Below, one piece after another: positions 56,843 to 64,000 of a stretch of DNA of 64,000 nt (positions within the stretch are counted from its first letter, which is position 1; the number at the start of each line of letters is the position of its first letter). A model generated the notes under the pieces. It was not told the DNA's origin. It saw only the letters and a program-made list of their open reading frames with translations, and searched no databases. The stretch comes from Breviolum minutum Mf 1.05b.01 (lineage: Eukaryota; Sar; Dinophyceae; Suessiales; Symbiodiniaceae): assembly GCA_000507305.1 (NCBI GenBank), contig DF241688.1, positions 1 to 64,000 of the forward strand. The letters run 5' to 3'. A program made the position numbers and the translations under genes.

Positions 56843-59135
56843 TTACAAAAATGTATTGTATACAACGACCTTCAAAACATCACCCTTGGCAACACAGAGC
56901 TGCACTGGCAGCAGTTCAATTTCTTTTTGCACATCTTCTGTAGAAATCCTTTGGGTTTTGAAAAGATCATCCATTACCTCTTCTGCATGGGGGTGATGAC
57001 TTTGACCTGTTTGGGTTTGAATGGCATATGTGCAACTGCACAGGCCAAATTGGAAGTTTCAATGAAATATGCACCTTCAGCCTGTACAAAAATACCATGG
57101 CAAGCAGTTGAGTCTAATTCCAACAACTCCCAGGTTGACACCATAGAATACACATCAGGCCCAATGGCCACATGTAACCACACTTGGCAAAGCTTCAAAC
57201 CAGTTTCCTTTAAAAATACAAAGTCACCTTTTTGGCAAGAGCCAACTGGTGACAGCTTTGCTTCCAAACAAGTGGTGATTTCAGTTTGCTCTTCAACATC
57301 AAAATGTTTTGCAACCAATTGCTGCAGCATTTTTGTAGGTTTGCATGCAGAGGAAAGCCTTGCATTCTGTGAAAAAACAAATGGTTTTTGCACTGCCATG
57401 ACATCATGGCAAATCACTTCAGACATCACACTCTTTTCAAAGGCAATGGTGTTGTTGATGTTGATGCAATATCCTTGGGTGCCAAAGCAAATAAGCAGCA
57501 GCCCTAAACAAACAAAGCAAAAACCAAGACCCAACAAAAAAAACACAAACATAGACAATCTATACCATTCAAAACCCAAAGTCTTTTAATCATCTTGTGC
57601 TTTCTCTCTTGCACAAAACAACTGGGTAAGCAAGAGTGCTTGGCCAAATGCTGGGGGAAATGGAGGACCCAGTGAAATTTTGGCCCCATGTGCTCCTTGT
57701 AACCAGCTTCCAGGGAATTGGAAATAAATTTGTGGCAAGCAGTTTGCAGGGTGGCAGGGGTGATCAGGCCAAGAGGAACAATTTGGAGCATTTCTATAAG
57801 GTCAATCAAAGAAAGCATGCATGTGCATTGCTTGAGGCAAGAATTCCATGGAATCACCATGGTGAGTAAATAATAGCCAAAAACTGGAGCAAGAGAAAGG
57901 GCCTCAGAGGCTGTGCATTTGAAGCTTTTAGCTAGGGAATTTGCTTTCTGCCTCTTTTTGGAAAAAAATGATGCAAGGTCAGCAGCTTTTCCAGCAGGTA
58001 ACTTCCACAATTGAAGGCATGTAGCCACAGAATTGTAAATATCAGTTTGCAAATCATCCTGTAGAGCTTTCAATGTCAAAAACAGCACAGTTTGAAAGAT
58101 TCCTGTCACAAGGAAGCAGTGCATGTAGTCATGCACAAATTGCTTTGTAGGCTTCAAATGCCTTTGCAATGAATCTCTTTGTAACAAAGAATGTGGGTTG
58201 AATGTCATACCCACTGCCTGCTGCCACAGCTCAAAATCTGCTTTGGATAAAGTACCCTTCTTTTCTGCAAGTCTCCTTGCACAACTGAGTACATCCTCAT
58301 CTGTAGCTTGTTTTACATCGTTCAAGGACCAAGAGGTTGCAACCAGTACTTGTTCATTGTCCTCTGCAATTATCCCTGAAGATTCTGTAAAAAGATTGCT
58401 ACAAAACAAGCAAAATTTGCTTCCAGCATCACCTTTTAGGGACCAGACTTGTTTGTGTGCGCCCCCATCCTGCAACATCATGCCCAGAGTGAAGTATATT
58501 GTGTGGGCAGTGCCATGTTCATCCTTGACCACAAAGCCTGTACTAGAGGGATCTACCAGGTTATGGTTGAGAAGGTGGTCCAACAGGACACCTGTCACTT
58601 GTGACATGCTTGCCTCCAGCTCATTGACTTGTGAACTCCTTTTAGCCAACAACAGCAACCAGGCCTCCTCATGAGATAAAGTTATTGGTCCAAACTCTTT
58701 GATGGACACATACACTGCCTGAATCTTCCTAGATGAATCAGTCTGTAGGAATTGACCTGGAACTATTTCGTCAGAATAGTAGATAAGTTCCCAGGGCTTC
58801 TCTGGGGAACAAGGACAGAGTTGCAAGGTTTGCTTCAGCGATGAAGAAAATGATCCACCCTGCTGAAAAAGGGCAAAGAACAAAGAAAAAAAATTACAAA
58901 CAGCAATTGCCTCTCAGTGCCATCTTTGTGGATCACTGGAGCTTGGGAGAAAAGGGGCCCATATGCAGTCATCTCTTGGAGCTTGATATCCCTTGCCTCT
59001 TTGATGTGCTTCCTTGAATATAGGTCAGGTAAGCCATTGAACCAGTGAAGAAAGAGCACTGGCACTGATGTGAGGGTTGCCTCTTCTGAGCCCCTCCAGT
59101 CTTCTAAGTTTTGCAGCTCTTTCCATGGCTTTCAA
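56843..59135 (-). CDS. Transposase-like protein gene, at least three or four exons
   Basis: Exon about 58,901-59,135 (SVPVLFLHWFNGLPDLYSRK) joins the long exon of about 57,590-58,862. That exon has the successive motifs LMLQDGGAHKQVW-type and KGDAGSKFCLFCSNLF, then KQFVHDYMHCFLVTGIFQ, and ends with GPKFHWVLHFPQHLAKH and ERKHKMIKR. The next exon (about 56,985-57,490) has IAFEKSVMSEVICHDVM. A last open piece at 56,843-56,960 (EVMDDLFKTQRISTEDVQKE) ends in TAA, but needs a short intron or +1 shift near 56,970. A zinc-ligand CxxC, an internal D-x-MH and a C-terminal H..HFP..ERKHK block recall RNase H-fold transposases of large eukaryotic DNA transposons (KDZ or CACTA type). The family call is inference. 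The frame is intact, so it is not simple debris. Confidence 0.5.
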
Positions 59136-60012
59136 TCAAAACAAAACAACTATTTTTTTTGTCATATAGATATAGACATGAAAGATAAATAGTGTTTGGC
59201 ATTTGTGTGGGTGTTTAGCCAAAACAATGATCATCAAACTTGCAACTCAAAGAGCTTCTTGAAAGCAATTTGGCAGACATACATATTATTTTTTTTGAGC
59301 TCAGCTATCAAGAGGCCAACAGTGCCTGTCACAATATGTAGCCCAAGGGCTTGCCTTCATTTCAAGCACAAGTATCATTATATACAAGAGCTAACTCATT
59401 AAGCCCACAGGCTTGAACTCATGTTCAACAAAAGTAAACATTCAGCTTGACATCACATAGCAAACATCTTTATTTGATATGGAGCGTCCAATCAACATAG
59501 CCAGCAAACTGCTTAAAGTCTTTGCAAGGATGTGTGACCATGAAGCCAGAAGGCTTGACATTATGTAGCCAAGAGGCTTGAAACAATGTATAGCCAAGAG
59601 GCTTGCAATCATACATGTCAAAAAGACTGGTACCATGTTTAGCCAAAAGGCTTGACATCATGTAGGCAAGCCTAACTCATGGTGATTGCCACATGGTTTT
59701 TGTTTAGGAACCTGTTTGTAAGCAAGAATAAACAATTACCATTTCCAATGTATCCCCAAGTATGGCCACCCTGCAAATGACTCAGATGTATTATGCAGTG
59801 CAACCACAACATAAGACATCTTGGTTGATGCAAATCTCAAATCAGCTGAGCATTTGTTTTTCCAGAACCCATTGATCAATGTGTCACCTTCATATTGCTG
59901 GATCCAAAGCCACATGTTTCAATTCAAACAAAAGTATACCTCAAGAATGGATGAGGTCAAACTTAAATGTATACCTATGAGGTTTCAACAAGAATGACTT
60001 TGTTTATTCAGG
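59136..60012. other. Spacer with scattered hairpin repeats
   Basis: No exon is supported. Hairpin cores occur at about 59,343, 59,400, 59,541, 59,573, 59,592 and 59,641. The rest is AT-rich unique sequence. Confidence 0.6.
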
Positions 60013-60269
60013 TCATTTCTGGCTGGAGGAAGCAGCTTCAGGTGTAGATTCTGGCTCAGCCATATCCACATCTCCATCATCACTTGAGCCAATGGTGCCA
60101 ATGGTCCTTTTGCCAATGGTGCTCCATGTGAACACACCATTTTGAATCCTACACCTATATTGCAAAGAAAATTGCTGGTACAGCCGGTTCACATAAATCT
60201 CCCTGTCTTTATCAGTGCATCCAATCCATGATAGGGCTCTTGTTTCAACATCAGTCCTGGGCTACAGGG
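60013..60269 (-). CDS. Last exon of an unrecognised gene
   Basis: After a GCCCAG acceptor the frame reads TDVETRALSWIGCTDKDREI, then YVNRLYQQFSLQYRCRIQNG, and ends in an acidic Ser-rich tail (SSDDGDVDMAEPESTPEAAS) with TGA at 60,013-60,015. It could be the 3' exon of the 545-residue ORF upstream or of another short gene. A linking intron would contain the hairpin array at 60.6-61.0 kb. No family is recognised. Confidence 0.4.
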
Positions 60270-60599
60270 CAATGTGCTTTGGTGCATTCAAAAAGTAACC
60301 AACAAGTACAAACACAAACAAAAACTTCAATAGAATTGGGAAAATATGCTAAACCCAGTGAGAACTCCATTCAGTCCATCCTGAATCATGCAGCCTCTTG
60401 CGCCAGAGGTGCCCATTGTGAACAACCCATGAATCCACCCATTTAGCTGGAGGCATAATGATCAAATTTGTATAAGCAGTATGCACAGCAAGTTTGAGCT
60501 TGAAAAGCTAGACTTCAATCAAAACACAAAATGATTCAAATGTTCATCAGCAAAATTCTCGTCTTGAATCACCACTGGTGTAATCATCATATATGCAAA

Positions 60600-60995
60600 A
60601 CCCAGGTAGCCAAGATGGCTTGACACAAGTCAAGATATAATCATGCAAAGCCAAGATGGCTTGACACAAAGAAAAACATCATCATGTACAGCAAAGATGG
60701 CTTGACACAAAGAAAAACATGATCATGTATAGCCAAGTTGGCTTGACACAAAGCAAAACATGATCATGTGTAGCCAATTTTGCTTGACACAAATCCAAAC
60801 ATGATCATGTATAGCCATGATGGCTTCACACAAAGAACAACATGGTCATGTATAGCCACATGGCTTGACACAAAGCAACACATGATCATGTATAGCCAAC
60901 ATGGCTTGACACAAGAAAAAACATGATCTTGTAGCCAACATGGCTTGACACATGGTATCATGCATTTAGATGCAGCCAAACTGGCTAGAACACAA
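60600..60995. repeat. Tandem array, unit about 40 bases, with hairpin core AGCC...GGCTTGACAC
   Basis: About ten units follow the pattern catgatcatgtatagccaag then atggcttgacacaaagcaaaa. Cores vary in the loop (AAGAT, AAGTT, ACAT, AACAT) while the AGCC and GGCT arms are mostly kept. Confidence 0.9.
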
Positions 60996-61168
60996 TGGAT
61001 TTGTATTCTGCAATTTGATTCAGCCTTGGTTGTTTCTAATGTGAAAGCAGTATGTACATTTCCTTTTTTGACCCCAAGCAAAGTTTGAGTGAATCTTCAA
61101 TTGCTATCAATGAAGGCCCTATCTTTACAGAGATCTATGGCCATCACTGTAAGCCAGAAGAAATCCCA

Positions 61169-62806
61169 CTAAGCTGAAAAGACTTCATCCCATGTGCACT
61201 TGGCCCTGGCATGTGCCAATCTGGCAATCTCTTTGGCCTCAGATTCAGAATACCCAGCAGCAGAAGCTTTCCCCCTAGCAGCATGGTAATGCTTGCTCAT
61301 CCAACTCTCCTTTGTTCTTCCAGACCACAGAGCAGAATCTGGCAAACCTGGCTCATAGCCCACCAAAGCTAGCTTAGAATGCTTGTTTGGAACCTGTGTT
61401 GTAGAAGCTGCTGGCCTCTTTTTGACACCTGACTTACCTTTTGCTCCTCCCTTTGCTCCTGCCTTTGCTCCTGCCTTTGCTACTGCCTTTGCTTTGGCCT
61501 GACCTTTAGCCTTAGCCTTAGCTGTTGCATTCTTCTTAGATGCATCCTTACCTAGATCTTGTTGTGTTTCATCCTTCACCTTTTTGTTTTCATTCCTAGC
61601 CTTCAGAGCAGCAAAAGCTGCTTCTTCAATTGCAGCAGCACTTTGCTTTGGGGGCACTGATGTTTGATCCTTCTCATGTGAATCTTGAGAGTCCTCTTGT
61701 TGGCTATTCTGTTCTGGCAACACTGGCTGTTCTGGCAACACTGGCTTTTCTTCAGCATCAGTCAAAGCCAAAGCAGGTGCCCTTACCTTGGGCTCAAACT
61801 TGGTAGCCTCAGCTTGTGTAACTTCAGCTGTCACAGCAATGGCCTGTTGCTGTTTGACTGGTTTGGGTGGAGACATTTTCAGATTGACTTGTTGCTGACC
61901 CACCTGCTGCCCATTCATGTGTTTCATCATGTTCATCATGTTCATGTTCATGAACTGCATCATACCATTAGCCATTGACATAAAAGGATCACAATCACTA
62001 GCACCACTAACACCATTACTGGAAGAAGAAGGCTGTTGCTGCACTGTTCTGTTTGATGCTGGCTGCTGCTGGCCTGCATCTTTTGATGTGGAAGTAATAT
62101 GTTTGTTTGTCTTCCTCAAAGGAATGATCTTACAAAGCATGGGTAGCTCAGGTTTGTCTACCATGGCAGGAACTTCACCATGTTGGTATGCATGTGCCAA
62201 CAAAACTGGATCAAGGGAGTTTGGATCTTCAGGGTATTTCAAAACTGCTGGTAAGCCAACAGTGTTGATAGAGCTGGATGCAAATGATAGCTTCATATCT
62301 TGCACAATACCAAAGATCACATCAGAGTTTGGTGGTTGCTTGTAAGTAGTCAGCAGGCAAGCTGTTGCAAATTTAATGCTTTGCTCTGCCATAGACTGAA
62401 CACCCAAAAGTCTCAGTCTTTTGGTGATGATGGTCACTTGGGTGTGGTATGTCTCTGAACTCAATGATTGCCAATCAGCCTTGGTCAAGTACTTACAGCA
62501 ATTGATCCACTGTGGCCTGGTCACTGATGATGGAGCTGTCAATGGAATTTGTGTGAGGCAATCATCAATTGCTTTCTTCAATTGTGCAATGCTAGATTCA
62601 CCAAAACCAGATGCTGCTTCAACAGCATCATGCAGCTTCATAGCAACAGCAGCATCAACTTGGATGAAGGCAAATTTGGAGACAATACCACGCACCAAAG
62701 TCTTTTCAATATCATGTGTTCTATCATCAGATGAGTCTTTCTTCTTCTTCAAAAGTTGAGAAGAATTCCCCAGCTCATCAATGATGTCTTGCTGAGTCCA
62801 CACCAT
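61169..62806 (-). CDS. Intact 545-residue orphan protein
   Basis: A single open frame runs from MVWTQQDIIDELGNSSQLLK to DEVFSA and TAG. The N-terminal 230 residues are helical (WINCCKYLTKADWQSLSSET, MAEQSIKFATACLLTTYKQP). Then come a Gln/Ser-rich stretch, a Met/Asn-rich run (MNMNMMNMMKHMNG), a Pro/Glu/Gln region, a Lys/Ala/Gly-rich basic segment like histone H1 tails (AKAKAKGQAKAKAVAKAGAK), and a short folded end (SMSKHYHAARG-type, YSESEAKEIARLAHARAK). It has the build of a nucleic-acid-binding accessory protein. I do not recognise a family. Its position beside a transposase-like gene suggests an element-encoded partner, which is inference. The frame is complete in spite of near-zero CpG. Confidence 0.6.
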   Translation of the reverse strand: MVWTQQDIIDELGNSSQLLKKKKDSSDDRTHDIEKTLVRGIVSKFAFIQVDAAVAMKLHDAVEAASGFGESSIAQLKKAIDDCLTQIPLTAPSSVTRPQWINCCKYLTKADWQSLSSETYHTQVTIITKRLRLLGVQSMAEQSIKFATACLLTTYKQPPNSDVIFGIVQDMKLSFASSSINTVGLPAVLKYPEDPNSLDPVLLAHAYQHGEVPAMVDKPELPMLCKIIPLRKTNKHITSTSKDAGQQQPASNRTVQQQPSSSSNGVSGASDCDPFMSMANGMMQFMNMNMMNMMKHMNGQQVGQQQVNLKMSPPKPVKQQQAIAVTAEVTQAEATKFEPKVRAPALALTDAEEKPVLPEQPVLPEQNSQQEDSQDSHEKDQTSVPPKQSAAAIEEAAFAALKARNENKKVKDETQQDLGKDASKKNATAKAKAKGQAKAKAVAKAGAKAGAKGGAKGKSGVKKRPAASTTQVPNKHSKLALVGYEPGLPDSALWSGRTKESWMSKHYHAARGKASAAGYSESEAKEIARLAHARAKCTWDEVFSA

Positions 62807-64000
62807 AGCTTACCTACTACACACAAAAGTGAAGCAACCTTACTAACAGCTTGAGCAAAGAATGAATTTCAATGATTGTCTTCAACTTCATTCTAGTGAG
62901 TATAGACTGTTGGTAGCCCAATGGGCTTGACAGCAAGGTAGACACCAAGTCCACATGTCAAATGTGCTGTTGTTTGCAGAAGCCCAGTGGGCTTGAAGGA
63001 AAGTTGCAACCATACACTTGCAGCCCATGGGCTTGACATCACACAAGTACATGTTCAATATGTAGCCTGTTTGGGCTTGATTGCAACATCAACATTACAT
63101 AGTACATACCAAACAAGGAAAACACAAACAAGAGAGCACAAATAACACTCTCAATCTTTTGTGGACCATAGGGATTGAATGATACTCAGAGGTGAAACAA
63201 AAACAACATAGGTGAAACCAAGCAAAAAGCTCCATGCACACATGCACTCCACAAGTTGCACCAAAGCTATGCACCAGTGAGTAGCTTGCTCCAACAGCTG
63301 CATGCTTGTAGGTAGCCCCATGCCATTCCCATTGGGAGAGTGAGGGTCTGCCATTGACTATGCTTGAGACAAACACACATATACATATAAGCAATTCCAA
63401 TCAAGTTGTCATTTGCATACCTTCAAAGACAAACAAAATGATATATATATATACATATCAAACCACATGCAGTAGCCATCCAGGCTTGATAAGATGCACA
63501 TGTCATATAGCCACATTGGCTTGATGCACATTGGTCAAGCAAAGATTGGCCATACAGGATTGAAATATTTACATATGACACAATATCTATACAAGCAATG
63601 TTATCATGCAAGCCATCAGGCTTGATTGAGACATATTGATATGGAAGCCACCAGGCTTGAATGAAATCAATCTCCAATCATGATTGAGCAGCAACTAATG
63701 CTTTGTTTTCACATCACATAATTCATGCTGTTATCCATCATTGTTCAGATCATTCTGAACACAACTTGCAAAATCAGACATTGTATGTCATTCTGTGCGA
63801 TTACAGCTTCAAAATGCATTGGATATTGCCACTATCCTGAATCAACATCAATTTGTGATCAAATAGTAGATTTATGATTAGTGCAATTATTTTTTAAAGT
63901 ACAAGTCACTATGGTTGAATAAAACAATGAAACAACATTATATATTACTATGAAATGTGAAGAACAATCAATGCATTTAATGTTTTATATGTATTCACAT
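62807..64000. other. 5' flank of the orphan ORF with dispersed hairpins; no gene seen
   Basis: Hairpin cores occur at about 62,919, 62,981, 63,022 (perfect palindrome agcccatgggct), 63,063, 63,474, 63,500, 63,609 and 63,648, spaced 30-60 bases within clusters. A short (AT)n run lies at about 63,440. Open frames here are short and carry no protein-like signal. Confidence 0.6.

Larger units (their letters stand above)
56082..64000. other. CpG-depleted block with its own repeat family and genes
   Basis: From about 56,100 to the right edge I count only 13 CpG dinucleotides in 7.9 kb. At about 41 percent GC roughly 300 would be expected by chance. DNA left of 56,050 has ordinary CpG content (four in the single line 55,381-55,440). 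The change occurs within about 100 bases of an N at 56,081. Coding and non-coding parts are equally affected. The block also carries the only copies of the AGCC...GGCT hairpin family. It is best read as a distinct element or a differently methylated lineage of DNA, unless the N marks a false join. Confidence 0.8.

Noticed and set aside
56678..57589. 303-codon plus-strand frame
   Set aside because: It is antisense to the transposase-like exon. Loss of CpG removes few antisense stops by chance and the product is low complexity at both ends.
60600..60995. Regular 40-base repeats resembling a CRISPR array
   Set aside because: The genome is eukaryotic, spacers are not unique, repeats are imperfect, and the same core occurs singly elsewhere in the block.

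Overview
The window looks like nuclear DNA of a dinoflagellate, most likely of the Symbiodiniaceae or a relative. I base this on very many short exons, introns with AG|G acceptors and some apparent GC donors, all recognisable genes on one strand, RCC1-like 41-residue repeats of a type common in these algae, and abundant microsatellites. No bacterial operon, tRNA, rRNA or CRISPR is visible. Every gene I can support lies on the minus strand, so the transcriptional order runs from right to left. Exon ends below were read by eye from frame, acceptor and donor. They are exact where two phases agree and approximate elsewhere. I see no supportable promoter, and dinoflagellates generally lack classical TATA boxes.

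Layout by plus-strand coordinate. 1-540: the start of a ubiquitin-like/RCC1-repeat protein (HERC-like) that runs off the left edge and carries a 2-base frameshift. About 3.2-9.1 kb: a gene of very small phase-0 exons encoding a Tudor-like barrel. 11.1-52.6 kb: one giant gene of dozens of exons, by my rough tally 7,500-8,500 residues. It is recognisable as an RNF213 (mysterin)-type dynein-like AAA+ E3 ubiquitin ligase from the AAA3 and AAA4 ATPase motifs, the vertebrate-like AAA4 Walker B region, the RZ zinc finger and the conserved E3 shell after it. About 52.8-55.7 kb: exons of a further unrecognised gene, or the true 5' end of the giant gene. 56.1-64 kb: a block of quite different DNA, almost free of CpG (I count 13 in 7.9 kb), filled with short hairpin repeats and carrying a spliced transposase-like gene, a small exon and an intact 545-residue orphan ORF.

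The main biological points are these. The RNF213-like protein appears to lack the RING finger entirely while keeping the RZ finger. Its RZ finger has an altered first zinc-ligand pair. An extra P-loop ATPase domain lies far upstream of the AAA core. The right-hand block combines extreme CpG depletion with intact ORFs and a hairpin family whose stems change in a compensatory way, which suggests a mobile or methylated element of an undescribed kind. Its left edge falls near an ambiguous base, so an assembly join must be excluded first.
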